NCBI RefSeq assembly: GCF_018131075.1
Contig: NZ_JAFCLS010000003.1
Location: 248,001 to 312,000, forward strand
Source: Bradyrhizobium sp. JYMT SZCCT0428
Lineage (GTDB): Bacteria; Pseudomonadota; Alphaproteobacteria; Rhizobiales; Xanthobacteraceae
Direction: 5' to 3'
Length of the DNA stretch: 64,000 nucleotides
Below, in pieces: positions 8,353 to 17,661 of this stretch (position 1 is the stretch's first letter; every line of letters begins with the position of its first letter). A program made the translations under genes and the position numbers. The notes beneath the pieces are model-generated. The model ran no database searches and had not been told where the DNA came from. It saw only the letters and a program-made list of their open reading frames with translations.

Positions 8353-9456
8353 GTGGACAGTCCCCGCATCGATGATTTCGAGGACATGTTCGACAACGCC
8401 CCTTGCGGCTATGTCACGCTGCTGCCCAACGGCCGTATCGCGCGTGTGAACCGGACGCTCATCGGCTGGACCGGCCACACTGCAGATCAGATGATCGGCA
8501 AGCCCTTCAGCGGCTTCCTCAACATGGCGGGCCGCATCTACTACGAAACCCACATCGCGCCGCTGTTGCGCATGCAGGGCTTCTTCGACGGCTTCGCCAT
8601 CGACATGGTGACAGCGGCCGGCGAGCATCTGCAGATGATTGCGAGCGCCACCGATGGCCGGGACGCCGGCGGAAAGACCCTGTTCACGCGTGTTGCCTTG
8701 ATCAAGGCGGTTGACCGAAGACTCTATGAACGGGGACTTCTCGAAGCGCGCGACACGGCCGCCATGGGCCTTGCACGCGAGCGCGAGAATTCCGAGTTGC
8801 GCGAGCAATTCATCGCGGTGCTGGGGCATGACCTTCGCAACCCGCTGGCATCGATCAGCGCCGGCGCGCGCATTCTGGGACGGGATGCGACGACGGAAAA
8901 ACAGCACCAGATCCTGGCGATGCTGGAGACCACCGTGATGCGGATGGCCGGGCTAATCGACAACGTGCTCGATTTTGCGCGAGGCCGGCTTGGCGGCGGC
9001 ATTGTGCTGGAACGCAGTGCCGGCAAACCGCTGGAGCCGATGCTGCATCAGGTGATCGACGAACTGCGGCTGTCGTCGCCGGGACGCCAGATTGAAACGG
9101 TGTATGCCATCGACGCTCCCGTGAATTGCGATCGGAGCCGCATTGGGCAGCTGGTTTCCAATCTGGTCGGAAACGCGCTCAGTCACGGCGCGACCAATGA
9201 ACCGGTGCGCGTCCACGCCGTGACGGAGGATGGGCTGTTCAAATTGTCGGTCGCCAACGGCGGCGAGCCAATACCCGAGGCCGCGATGGAGAAGCTGTTC
9301 GAGCCGTTCTTCCGCGCCGAGGTTCGCGCTAGCCGGCAGGGCCTTGGCCTCGGGCTCCACATCGCGTCGCAGATCGCAAAGGCGCACGAGGGTTCGCTCA
9401 ACGTGACGTCGACGGCCGAGGAAACCCGCTTCACCTTTGTCATGCCGCTGCGCTAG
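8353..9456 (+). CDS. PAS-domain sensor histidine kinase, partner of the RsbQ-like hydrolase
   Basis: 367 aa from a GTG start (VDSPRIDDFEDM) 8 bases after the hydrolase stop; an ATG 11 codons in is an alternative. An N-terminal PAS domain (about 8–120) includes the segment YYETHIAPLLRMQGF seen in PAS domains of RsbP/RsbU-type sensors. The HisKA H-box is VLGHDLRNPLAS with His159. HATPase_c motifs are NLVGNALSHG (N), VANGGEPIP (G1), LFEPFFR (F) and GLGLGLHIA (G2). There is no transmembrane segment, so it is cytoplasmic. No response regulator is encoded nearby, making this an orphan kinase whose output lies elsewhere. Confidence 0.9.
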   Translation: MDSPRIDDFEDMFDNAPCGYVTLLPNGRIARVNRTLIGWTGHTADQMIGKPFSGFLNMAGRIYYETHIAPLLRMQGFFDGFAIDMVTAAGEHLQMIASATDGRDAGGKTLFTRVALIKAVDRRLYERGLLEARDTAAMGLARERENSELREQFIAVLGHDLRNPLASISAGARILGRDATTEKQHQILAMLETTVMRMAGLIDNVLDFARGRLGGGIVLERSAGKPLEPMLHQVIDELRLSSPGRQIETVYAIDAPVNCDRSRIGQLVSNLVGNALSHGATNEPVRVHAVTEDGLFKLSVANGGEPIPEAAMEKLFEPFFRAEVRASRQGLGLGLHIASQIAKAHEGSLNVTSTAEETRFTFVMPLR

Positions 9457-9620
9457 CGCGCTTCGTTGGCGGCCTCATTTCCCGGCGGATGCCGCCCATT
9501 TTTGGTGCAAAGCGGACATCGGCCGGCCAATCCGAATCAATTCACGCCATTTATGGGTTCACGCCTTGCGCCGGCCGTGATAGCCCGAGCCCTTCATGAT
9601 GGCTGCAACAGGACGGTGAG

Positions 9621-10622
9621 ATGGCCGACGCAAAATATGACGTTCTCGGGATCGGCAATGCGATTTTCGACGTGCTGGTGCAGACCGACGAGGCCTTTCT
9701 CGGCCGCCATGGCATGACCAAGGGCGGCATGGCGCTGATCGACGAGGCGCGGGCCACGGCGATCTACGCCGATATGGGCCCGGCCACCGAAATGTCCGGG
9801 GGCTCGGCGGCCAACACCATCGTCGGCATCGCCAATCTCGGCGCGCGCGCGGCCTATGTCGGCAAGGTGCGCGACGACCAGATCGGCGGCCTCTATACCC
9901 ATGACATCCGCGCCGCCGGCGTTGCGTTCGAAACCAAAGCGGCAAGCGGCGGCCCCGCCACCGGCTGCTCCTACATCCTGGTGACGCCGGACGGCGAGCG
10001 CACCATGAACACCTATCTCGGTGCCGCGCAGGAGTTGATGCCCGCCGATATCGACGCGGCGCAAATCGAAGCCTCCAGCATCATCTATCTCGAAGGCTAT
10101 CTCTGGGATCCGAAGAACGCCAAGGAAGCCTTCGTCAAGGCGGCGACCATCGCCCATGGCGCCGGCCGTCAGGTCGCGCTGACTTTGTCGGATTCGTTCT
10201 GCGTCGGCCGCTACCGCGACGAGTTTCTCGACCTGATGCGCAAGGGCACCGTCGATCTCGTGTTCGCCAACGAGGCCGAGCTGCAGTCCCTGTACGAAAC
10301 TCCGGATTTCGACGCCGCGCTAAAACAGCTGCGCGCCGACACCAAACTCGGCATCGTCACTCGCAGCGAAAAGGGCTGCGTCGTGGCGTCGAAAGACGGC
10401 GTGGTCGCGGTGCCGGCCTTCCCGATCACGAAACTCGTCGACACCACAGGCGCCGGCGATCTGTTCGCCGCCGGCTTCCTGTTCGGTCTCGTCCGCAACG
10501 CCGGCCACGAAAATTCCGGCCGCCTCGGCGCGCTCGCCGCGGCTGAGGTGATCCAGCACATCGGCGCAAGGCCGCAGGTGTCGCTGAAGGGACTGGCGAA
10601 GAAGAACGGGCTGCCGGTGTAG
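9621..10622 (+). CDS. PfkB-family carbohydrate/nucleoside kinase (adenosine kinase-like)
   Basis: 333 aa. PfkB signatures are visible: the N-terminal GGSAANTIVGIANLGARAA block and the C-terminal DTTGAGDLFAAGFL carrying the catalytic Asp of the anion hole. The start MADAKYDVLGIGNAIFDVLV is preceded by GGACGGTGAG. Alphaproteobacterial proteins of this length and start are usually annotated adenosine kinase, but ribokinase-like or nucleoside activities of other types cannot be excluded from the sequence. It is monocistronic, with a palindromic element just after the stop. Confidence 0.85.
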   Translation: MADAKYDVLGIGNAIFDVLVQTDEAFLGRHGMTKGGMALIDEARATAIYADMGPATEMSGGSAANTIVGIANLGARAAYVGKVRDDQIGGLYTHDIRAAGVAFETKAASGGPATGCSYILVTPDGERTMNTYLGAAQELMPADIDAAQIEASSIIYLEGYLWDPKNAKEAFVKAATIAHGAGRQVALTLSDSFCVGRYRDEFLDLMRKGTVDLVFANEAELQSLYETPDFDAALKQLRADTKLGIVTRSEKGCVVASKDGVVAVPAFPITKLVDTTGAGDLFAAGFLFGLVRNAGHENSGRLGALAAAEVIQHIGARPQVSLKGLAKKNGLPV

Positions 10623-10651
10623 GGATTCTGGGAGGCCGTGATCTCTCCACC

Positions 10652-10742
10652 CGTCATGCCCGGGCTTGACCCGGGCATCCACGTCTTTCTTAAGCGGCAA
10701 TGAAGCAATTCGTGGATGGCCGGGACAAGCCCGGCCATGACG
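10652..10742. repeat. Palindromic intergenic element, CGTCATG…CATGACG type
   Basis: Two GC-rich hairpins, ATGCCCGGG-cttga-CCCGGGCAT and ATGGCCGGG-acaag-CCCGGCCAT, are arranged as an inverted pair. The outer ends read CGTCATG and CATGACG. It sits right after the PfkB stop. Related copies occur at 1306–1335 (half unit) and 54213–54299. The layout resembles a REP/BIME-type element. Function unknown; it could stabilise or end the upstream transcript. Confidence 0.75.
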
Positions 10743-10810
10743 AATGGTGAGAGAGTACGTACTGCCGTCGATATTGCGTTCCGATTTTCAGAAATAGTCC
10801 TTGACGCTAC

Positions 10811-11245
10811 CCCAAATCACCGGTTACATCCCTCGCATCCCGTCCCACTCAGAGGGGCGTTGGCCATCGTCACAACGAGGGGCGGGTTGCGGTGGACGCT
10901 GATGTTGCGATTGACGGTCGCGGCAAAGGCGTACGGCGAAAGCGTGTGGTCCTGGCGCCCGTAACGGCGTCAAGCTCTGAAGAAGCTAACGCTTCCGAGG
11001 GGCGACGGTGGCAATAGAGGCCGTCTCACCGGGGAGAGCGCGTTATAAGTCGTAAAGCCACTGCGCAGGGAATGTCGGATGCTCTCCGCTGCCCTGTATG
11101 CTCGTGTGCAGCTTTCTTTGCACTATTCGCACACGAGACCGCGGGTGCAGCGCGCATCCGGCATTCCCCGCGCCCTCTGTTTTCCAGGGCGCGAAACTAC
11201 CTGCAAACCTCGGGCGTATCGCGCCGCGGGAACGTGACGCCATAT
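10811..11245. ncRNA. Structured non-coding repeat, candidate RNA element
   Basis: No credible protein is encoded. A nested fold is visible: outer arms at 11063–11082 and 11154–11173 pair over 20 positions (18 Watson-Crick, one G·U, one mismatch), and inside them CTCGTGTGC at 11101–11109 pairs with GCACACGAG at 11129–11137. A second hairpin, GCGCCCT (11170–11176) with AGGGCGC (11186–11192), overlaps the outer arm by four bases, so the two folds exclude each other. From memory, very similar segments recur many times in Bradyrhizobium and Rhodopseudomonas genomes; that needs a search. The strand and any transcription are unknown, and it may be a mobile or decayed repeat rather than a functional RNA. 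Confidence 0.45.
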
Positions 11246-11248
11246 CCA

Positions 11249-11333
11249 CGTCATTGCGAGGAGCGAAGCGACGAAGCAATCCATCCATCCGTTATGCCGC
11301 CCTATGGATTGCTTCGCTTCGCTCGCAATGACG
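11249..11333. repeat. Palindromic intergenic element, CGTCATTGCGAG…CTCGCAATGACG type
   Basis: Near-perfect inverted ends, CGTCATTGCGAG and CTCGCAATGACG, enclose inner arms GAAGCAATCCAT and ATGGATTGCTTC. The same family occurs at 19161–19246, 23539–23616 and 52036–52158. This copy abuts the structured repeat and precedes the TPR gene. Confidence 0.8.
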
Positions 11334-11429
11334 GAAGACCCAGCGGCGCCATTCATGACAATTGTGTGCTCGGATAGTCCGCACCGCTGAATTGCCTTTC
11401 CACCTCCATCCCGATATTTTGTTCACCCA

Positions 11430-13583
11430 TTGGCCTGTATTGCGGCACGGAGGTCGGCTCTGGTTCCTCCCAAACAAAAGCAAGTCGCTTCCCGCATCTG
11501 GTTTCTCGCGGCCATCGCGGCTGCCGCGTTGTGCCAGCCGCAGGCGTCGGCGGTTGCGGATGATCTGGCGGATTGCAACAGCGGGCTGCCCGCAAAGATC
11601 GAAGCGGCGTGTGCAGCCATCATCAACGATACCGCGCGTGCGCCCGAAGACCGCGTCAAGGCGCATCTCGGCCGGTCGCGGCTCTATCTCAATACGGCGA
11701 AGATCGATCTCGCCCTGGCGGATGCCGAAGCGGCGCTGAAGCTGGATTCCAATTCCGTTCAGGCGCTGCTGCAGCGCGGCGTCGCCTATCAGCGAACCGG
11801 CAAGCTGGATCTGGCGAAGGCCGATTTCGACCGCGCGCTGGAGATCGAACCGAAGAACGCGCTCGCGCTGCTGTCGCGCGGCAATCTTCGTTCCCAGCAG
11901 CGGAACTGGCCGGAAGCGATCAGCGATTTCGACGAGGCCATCGCGGCGCGCCAGGATTTTGCGCCAGCCTATGTCAGCCGCGGCCGTGCCTATTCCGAAA
12001 GCGGTCAGCTCGACAAGGCGCTCAGCGACCTGAACGCGGCCATTGCGATCAACGTCAACGTGCCGGCGGCATTCTATTGGCGCGGGCAGACGTTCCGCCG
12101 CAAGGGCGAGATCGACCGCGCCATCGAGGATTTTTCGCGTGCCATCGCGCAGGGGCCGAAGAGCGACATGGCGTCCTATTTCGCGCGCGCCCAGCTCTAT
12201 AGTTCCAAGGGCGATTACACCCGCGCGCTGGCCGATCTCGACGCGCTCCTGGCGGTGGCACCCGACAGTGCGGCCGCAAGGCAACTGCGTCAGTCCACGC
12301 TCGCGATGCAGACGGAACTGGCGAAGGTTCAAGGCAACGACAAAGGCAGCGACAAGGACAAGCCGAAGGCGCTGCCGACGCCGTCGGCATCGCCCTCGAC
12401 ATCCGAGATGGCCGACCAGCTCACCCCGCCGCTGCCGCAAGCCGCGCCATCAGGCAATGCCGCCGGCAAGCCGTTGATCGACCGGGCGCGGCAGCTCTTC
12501 GCCCAGGCCAAATACGCCGATGCGGTCGGGCTCCTGAACCAGGTGCTGACAGCCGATCCGCGCGACGAGGCCGCGCTGCAACTCCGCTCCAGCGCGCGCA
12601 CCAGGCTCGGACAACTCGCCGAGGCCCGCGCCGACCTCGATGAACTGATCAAGCTCCGGCCGAATGATGCGACGATGCTGGCGCTGCGCGGGGTGACGTC
12701 GGCCGCCATGCGACAGCCCGACCAGGGCCTCGTCGACGTCGAAGCGGCGCTGAAGATCAACCCCAGCAGCGCACAAGCCCATTACAGCCGCGGCGTCGTG
12801 CATCGGCAGTTGGGAAAAGTCCCGGCTGCGCTGGCCGATTTCGATCGCGCGATCGCGATCGACCCCAAAATGAGCCCCGCCTTCTATGAGCGCGGCATCA
12901 CCCAGATGTCGCTCAATCAGCTCGACAAGGCCTTGACCGACTTCGACCAGGCGCTGGCATTGGCGCGGGTGTACGATCTGGCCAAGGCCGCCCGCGGCGT
13001 GGTGCTGCTCATGAAGGGCAACTCGGCCGAGGGGCTGGCCGATATCAACGCCGTGCTTGAGCGGAATCCTTCCAACCAGACCGCCGTCTTCGGCCGCGGA
13101 CTTGCCCTGGTCAATTCGGGCCAGTTCCATCGCGCGATCGTCGCGCTCGATACCGTGGTGGGAAAGGCGGCCGACGATAGCATGGCCCGCACGCTTCGCG
13201 CCCGCGCCTATCTTGGCAAGGGCGAGACGCGCAACGCGCTGGCGGACCTCGATCTCGTCCTCAAGGCGCGGCCTGCGGATGCGTCGGCGCTGACGCTGCG
13301 CGGCAGTGTCTGGTCGGCGCTGCGCGACTATCCCAAGGCCCTGAACGACCTCAACGAGGCGATCGAGCGCCGCGAAACCATTGAGAGCTATGTTGTCCGG
13401 GCGCAGGTTTACGAAGCGCAGAACGATTCCGAAAAGGCCGCCGCCGATTATCGCCGTGCGAGCGAACTCGTGCCACGCAGCGTTTTCGAGACCAACGCGC
13501 AGGCCAATGCGAAGAAAAAGGCTCAGCAGCTCTCGAAGCGCGTCCCCTGCGGCGACATGGCGGGCAGCGGCACGTGCCTTTGA
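11430..13583 (+). CDS. Exported tetratricopeptide-repeat protein
   Basis: Up to 717 aa. A hydrophobic stretch SRIWFLAAIAAAALCQPQASA near the N-terminus looks like a signal peptide, giving a periplasmic or cell-surface protein. After it, two blocks of TPR motifs are separated by a Lys/Pro/Ser-rich linker near residues 300–350. Typical units include AYVSRGRAYSESGQLDKALS and AHYSRGVVHRQLGKVPAALA. The start is uncertain: the longest frame begins at a TTG without a good ribosome site, while CGGAGG lies about 20 bases inside the frame. TPRs mediate protein contacts; the partner is unknown. A palindromic element follows the stop. Confidence 0.82.
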   Translation: MACIAARRSALVPPKQKQVASRIWFLAAIAAAALCQPQASAVADDLADCNSGLPAKIEAACAAIINDTARAPEDRVKAHLGRSRLYLNTAKIDLALADAEAALKLDSNSVQALLQRGVAYQRTGKLDLAKADFDRALEIEPKNALALLSRGNLRSQQRNWPEAISDFDEAIAARQDFAPAYVSRGRAYSESGQLDKALSDLNAAIAINVNVPAAFYWRGQTFRRKGEIDRAIEDFSRAIAQGPKSDMASYFARAQLYSSKGDYTRALADLDALLAVAPDSAAARQLRQSTLAMQTELAKVQGNDKGSDKDKPKALPTPSASPSTSEMADQLTPPLPQAAPSGNAAGKPLIDRARQLFAQAKYADAVGLLNQVLTADPRDEAALQLRSSARTRLGQLAEARADLDELIKLRPNDATMLALRGVTSAAMRQPDQGLVDVEAALKINPSSAQAHYSRGVVHRQLGKVPAALADFDRAIAIDPKMSPAFYERGITQMSLNQLDKALTDFDQALALARVYDLAKAARGVVLLMKGNSAEGLADINAVLERNPSNQTAVFGRGLALVNSGQFHRAIVALDTVVGKAADDSMARTLRARAYLGKGETRNALADLDLVLKARPADASALTLRGSVWSALRDYPKALNDLNEAIERRETIESYVVRAQVYEAQNDSEKAAADYRRASELVPRSVFETNAQANAKKKAQQLSKRVPCGDMAGSGTCL

Positions 13584-13608
13584 CGCCCGTCAGATCCGTC
13601 CCTATCCC

Positions 13609-13709
13609 CGTCATCCTGAGGTGCGAGCGTAGCGAGCCTCGAAGGATGTGCGGCCACAGACGGGCCGTCGTCCTTCGAGGCGCGCAAGTGCGCGCACCTC
13701 AGGATGACG
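13609..13709. repeat. Palindromic intergenic element, CGTCATCCTGAGG…CCTCAGGATGACG type
   Basis: Perfect inverted ends CGTCATCCTGAGG and CCTCAGGATGACG, with inner arms GCCTCGAAGGA and TCCTTCGAGGC. It lies between two convergent genes (TPR and acyl-CoA synthetase), where it could act as a two-way 3' end. It is a different sequence family from the other palindromes in the window. Confidence 0.8.
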
Positions 13710-13754
13710 GTCTGCTCAGACTCACTTGCTGAGCCCGGAATGCCGGCCTCACAC

Positions 13755-15449
13755 TCACGCCGTCTTCGCCGCCTTCAACCCAAGCCTCGCCTCGACCGCA
13801 TCGCGCATCAGGAATTTTTGAATCTTCCCCGTCACCGTCATCGGAAACTCGTCGACGAACTCGACATAGCGCGGAATCTTGTTGTGCGCGATCTGGCCGT
13901 GACAGAAGGCGCGAACCTCATCGGCGGTCAGGGTTTCGCCGGGCCTGACGCGAACCCAGGCGCACAGCTCCTCGCCATAGCGCTCGTCGGCGACGCCAAA
14001 GATCTGCACGTCCTGGATCTTGGGATGGCGATAGAGGAATTCCTCGATCTCGCGCGGATAAAGGTTCTCGCCGCCGCGTATCACCATGTCCTTGATGCGG
14101 CCGACGATGTTGCAATAGCCCTCCGCATCGATGATCGCGATGTCGCCGGTGTGCATCCAGCCATTGGCGTCGAGCACGTCCGATGTCTTCTCGGCCTCGT
14201 CCCAATAACCCAGCATGATGCTGTAGCCGCGGGTGCAGAGTTCGCCGCGCATCCCGCGCGGCACGATGCGGCCTTCGAGATCGACCACCTTGACCTCGAC
14301 ATGCGGATGAATCCGCCCGACCGTGGAGACGCGCCGTTCCAGCGGATCGTCCGTCGAACTCTGGAAGGAAACCGGGCTGGTTTCGGTCATGCCATAGGCG
14401 ATCGTGACCTCGCCCATGTTCATCTCGTTGTTGACGCGTTTCATCACCTCGACCGGGCAGGGCGCGCCGGCCATGATGCCGGTGCGCAGCGATTTCAGGT
14501 CGAAGCGCGAGAATTCGGGATGATCGAGTTCGGCGATGAACATGGTCGGCACGCCATAGAGCGCGGTGCATCTCTCCTTCTCGATGGTCTGCAACGTCGC
14601 CAGCGGATCAAAACCCTCGCCGGGATAAACCATGGTGGCGCCGAGCGTCACCGCGGCGAGATTGCCCATCACCATGCCGAAGCAATGATAAAGCGGCACC
14701 GGGATGCAGATGCGGTCCTGTTCGGTCAGGCGCATGGCGCGGCCGACGAAATAGCCGTTGTTGAGAATATTGTGATGCGTCAGCGTGACGCCCTTGGGCG
14801 AGCCTGTGGTGCCGCTGGTGAACTGGATATTGACGGGATCGTCGAACTGCAGCGTTTTGGCCAGCTCCGCCAGCGTCTCGCGGTGCCGCGCGCTGCCCAT
14901 CCGCGTCACGTCCTCGAATGCGATGGTGCCGGGCGAGGGCGGTCCGCCGATCTGGATCACCGCACGCAGCTTCGGCAGCCGCGCCGCCTGCAATTCGCCC
15001 GGTGTTGCCTTGGCAAGCTCGGGCAGCAGCGTGTTCAGCATCTCCATGTAATTCGAAGTCTTGAACGCGGTTGCGGTCACGATCGCGGCGCAGCCGACCT
15101 TTGCCAATGCGAATTCGAGTTCGCTGAGGCGATAGGCCGGATTGATGGTGACGAGGATGATGCCGGCCTTGGCGGCGGCAAACTGCGTCAGTGTCCATTC
15201 CGGCCGGTTGAGTGACCAGACCCCGATCCGCGCGCCGCGTTCCAGCCCGAGCGCGAGAAAGCCGGCCGCCAGCGCATCGACGCGCTCGGCGAATTCCTTC
15301 CAGGTCCAGCGGACATTGTGGCTCGGCGAAACCAGCGCTTCGCGGTCACCCCAGCGCCGCACCGCGTGATCGAGGCTTTGCCCGATGGTGTCACCCAGCA
15401 ACGGCGCATCGGCGGTGCCGGAGACGTAACTGGCTGCGATATCCGTCAA
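13755..15449 (-). CDS. Acyl-CoA synthetase (AMP-binding, FadD/medium-chain type)
   Basis: Activates a carboxylic acid to its CoA thioester through an acyl-adenylate. 564 aa from a TTG start ([11 protein letters not shown]) with AGGGAG about 8 bases upstream; an ATG ten codons further upstream is the alternative. The P-loop is [16 protein letters not shown], the adenylate motif is [10 protein letters not shown], the hinge is [21 protein letters not shown], and the catalytic lysine is in TVTGKIQKF. The substrate is probably a fatty acid, but chain length cannot be read. Neighbours give no pathway. A palindromic element follows on the convergent side. Confidence 0.88.
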   Translation of the reverse strand: MTDIAASYVSGTADAPLLGDTIGQSLDHAVRRWGDREALVSPSHNVRWTWKEFAERVDALAAGFLALGLERGARIGVWSLNRPEWTLTQFAAAKAGIILVTINPAYRLSELEFALAKVGCAAIVTATAFKTSNYMEMLNTLLPELAKATPGELQAARLPKLRAVIQIGGPPSPGTIAFEDVTRMGSARHRETLAELAKTLQFDDPVNIQFTSGTTGSPKGVTLTHHNILNNGYFVGRAMRLTEQDRICIPVPLYHCFGMVMGNLAAVTLGATMVYPGEGFDPLATLQTIEKERCTALYGVPTMFIAELDHPEFSRFDLKSLRTGIMAGAPCPVEVMKRVNNEMNMGEVTIAYGMTETSPVSFQSSTDDPLERRVSTVGRIHPHVEVKVVDLEGRIVPRGMRGELCTRGYSIMLGYWDEAEKTSDVLDANGWMHTGDIAIIDAEGYCNIVGRIKDMVIRGGENLYPREIEEFLYRHPKIQDVQIFGVADERYGEELCAWVRVRPGETLTADEVRAFCHGQIAHNKIPRYVEFVDEFPMTVTGKIQKFLMRDAVEARLGLKAAKTA

Positions 15450-15543
15450 CGAAATTACTCCCTGTACCGAAACCCGCATGCAGGCAAAATCAAAACTACC
15501 GACAATGTGTGGTCGAGGCAATGTCCCGGCGAACTCAACTCGG

Positions 15544-15647
15544 CCCTCTCCCCCCTTGCGGGGGAGAGTTGGAGAGAGGGGTAAGCCACGGACGCCGGTG
15601 CTTGCGGCTTACCCCTCTCCCTGACCCTACCCCGCAAGGGGGAGGGA
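15544..15647. repeat. Palindromic intergenic element, CCCTCTCCCC…GGGGGAGGG type
   Basis: Inverted blocks CCCTCTCCCCCCTTGCGGGGGAGAG and CCCCGCAAGGGGGAGGG enclose GGGGTAAGCC…GGCTTACCCC. It lies between the acyl-CoA synthetase start and the serine hydrolase stop. Related CCTCTCCCCGCAAG copies are at 28371–28505, 45643–45698 and 46131–46211. Confidence 0.75.
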
Positions 15648-15666
15648 ACGGATGGACCGCCCGAAA

Positions 15667-16860
15667 CTAAGCCGCCCTCTGGCCACTCCCTGCATCGAGT
15701 CCGGCATAGATGCCACGCTCGAAACCGGCAAAGGCCTCCAGGGATTTCGCGTCCACGAACGGCAACAGCTGCATCAGGATCACGCCCGAGACGTTACGCG
15801 CCGGATCGATCCAGAAATAGGTGTTGGCGAGGCCGGCCCAGGCGAGGCTGCCGGCGCTGCGGCCCTCCGCCGTCTTGGCGGTGTTGATCAGGAAGCTCAG
15901 CCCCCATTTTTTCACCATGTCCGGATAGAGATCGACATCGTTGGTATACATCGGCGCCATGGTGGGCATCTTGCCGATGGTGAGATCGCCGATGTGGTTC
16001 TGGGCCATCAACGCCACGGTCTCCGGCTTCAGCAGTTGGTTGCCGTTGCCCTTGCCCTTACCCAGGATCATCTGGGTGAACTTGATGTAATCACTCGCTG
16101 TGCTGTAGAGGCCGCCGCCGCCCATGTGAAATTCCGGATTCTGTTCGAGCTCGAACGGGATCGGCGCCAGCGAGCCGTCCTCGCCGCGCGCGTGCATGCC
16201 GACCAGGCGCTGGCGCTGGGAATCCGTAATCTTGAAACTGGTGTCGTTCATGCCGAGCGGTGCGAACATATGGTCGCGCAGATAGGCGTCGAGACGCTTG
16301 CCGCTGGCGGCTTCCACCGCCTTGCCGACGAAATCGATATTGATGCCATATTCCCAGCGCGTGCCGGGATCGGACATGATCGGCCCCTTCAGCGCGGCGT
16401 TCAGGCAGCTGAAGATATTCGGGGTTCCGGTCTTCTCCTGATACTTCCCCATGTCGCCGTTCCACACGTCGTAGCAGTACCCGGCGGTGTGGGTCATGAG
16501 ATGGCGCAGCGTGATCGGCTTCTTGGCCGGCCGCAGTTTCGGTTCACCCTTGGCGTCAAAACCTTCCAGCACCTGCGGGGAGGCCAGATCAGGCAGCAGC
16601 TTGCCGATCGGCTCATCCAGCGAAAGCTTGCCCTGCTCGACGAGCTGCATGCCGGCGGCGCACGTGATCGCCTTGGTCATCGAGGCGATCCAGAACACGC
16701 TGTCGGTGGTCATCGGATCGTCCTTGGACAGGTCGCGTTTGCCGAACGCGCCCTGATAGATCACCTCGCTGCCCGTCGCCGCCATGGCGACCACGCCGGG
16801 AATTTCCTTGGCCTCGGATTTCTGACGCAGAACCTGGTCGATCTGAGCTTTGCTTTGCAT
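15667..16860 (-). CDS. Serine hydrolase of the beta-lactamase class C/esterase family
   Basis: 397 aa with no signal peptide, so probably cytoplasmic. The catalytic SxxK motif is WIASMTKAI near residue 60, and the Tyr motif region is RWEYGINIDFVGK. GGGGLYSTASDYIKF and the conserved HTAGY also match the family. Such proteins are usually esterases (EstB-like) rather than true beta-lactamases. Substrate unknown. The gene is monocistronic and leftward, with a 352-bp gap upstream. Confidence 0.85.
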   Translation of the reverse strand: MQSKAQIDQVLRQKSEAKEIPGVVAMAATGSEVIYQGAFGKRDLSKDDPMTTDSVFWIASMTKAITCAAGMQLVEQGKLSLDEPIGKLLPDLASPQVLEGFDAKGEPKLRPAKKPITLRHLMTHTAGYCYDVWNGDMGKYQEKTGTPNIFSCLNAALKGPIMSDPGTRWEYGINIDFVGKAVEAASGKRLDAYLRDHMFAPLGMNDTSFKITDSQRQRLVGMHARGEDGSLAPIPFELEQNPEFHMGGGGLYSTASDYIKFTQMILGKGKGNGNQLLKPETVALMAQNHIGDLTIGKMPTMAPMYTNDVDLYPDMVKKWGLSFLINTAKTAEGRSAGSLAWAGLANTYFWIDPARNVSGVILMQLLPFVDAKSLEAFAGFERGIYAGLDAGSGQRAA

Positions 16861-17212
16861 GGGTCACCTCCCGTTTGTTGTTATGGAGTGCCGCGATCTT
16901 CCCCCCGGCGTTGCAATCCCGCAAGCGCTCGCGGCGCCGCGCTGCTGATGTCGCGATCTCGTGATGGGCTGATGGCTTGCGCAGGGAGAGGGGAAGGAGA
17001 GCGACACAAAACTGCAACACTCCGCCACAATTCGCGGTGGATCAGCGGCAATATCGATGACCGCCTCGGGCACAAACGATAAGTTGATTCCATAATGATT
17101 TCCGGTGCTGATTCTTTGCAGTAAGACATTCAGATTCCAGCAGAAACGCTGCCGTCGAACTGAATGATTTGATGAAAATGGTTGTAACTTTATCCGTTGC
17201 GAGGATGCCGCG
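16861..17212. other. Intergenic region with nothing recognised
   Basis: 352 bases between the leftward serine hydrolase and a small rightward gene. The part near 17080–17200 is distinctly AT-richer than its surroundings and probably contains promoters. No hairpin terminator, RNA gene or coding sequence stands out. Confidence 0.5.
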
Positions 17213-17530
17213 ATGATCTCGACCTGGAGTGAATGGAAGCGATATCCCCGCCCCGGACGCGCTGAGAACATCGAAGCCCCGATCAGCCCCGGTCTCTATG
17301 AGGTCCGTATTGCCGGTACCGGCGCGCTGCACTCGTTCGAGGCGGTCGACAATGTCGCCGTGGCGCTGGCGCAATTGCAAGTCGGTTCCAAATCCTGGTT
17401 CTCGCGCCGTGCTGCGAAGTTGCCCGATCTAGAATACCGCACCTGTGCCACGTCCTCACGGGCCGACGCCAAGGCCGCCGCGGAACGCATGATCGGCCGC
17501 CGCGAAACCTATATGGGCGGCGCGGTCTGA
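17213..17530 (+). CDS. Small conserved hypothetical protein
   Basis: 105 aa from ATG MISTWSEWKRYPRPGRAENIEAP with GCGAGGA upstream. Composition and codon use match neighbours, and there is no signal peptide or membrane span. A short β-rich segment (GLYEVRIAGTGALHSFEAVDNVAVALAQL) is followed by a polar helical end (ADAKAAAERMIGRRETYMGG). I do not recognise the family. It lies 131 bases upstream of the succinate-semialdehyde dehydrogenase gene in the same direction. Confidence 0.7.
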   Translation: MISTWSEWKRYPRPGRAENIEAPISPGLYEVRIAGTGALHSFEAVDNVAVALAQLQVGSKSWFSRRAAKLPDLEYRTCATSSRADAKAAAERMIGRRETYMGGAV

Positions 17531-17661
17531 TCCGGCCGCAACGAGCCTTCAAGATAGCTTGAGGCTGCCGCGCGTTTCCGGCCGATGCATTGCCGGCTGA
17601 ATAGGCCTATACTCGGATCAGTACCCCAAAAAATCCCAAGAAAACTCCGAGGAGTTACGCC

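Noticed and set aside
10716..10964. 82-codon frame in the structured repeat
   Set aside because: Lies across repeat boundaries; its sequence fits the structured-repeat reading better than a protein.
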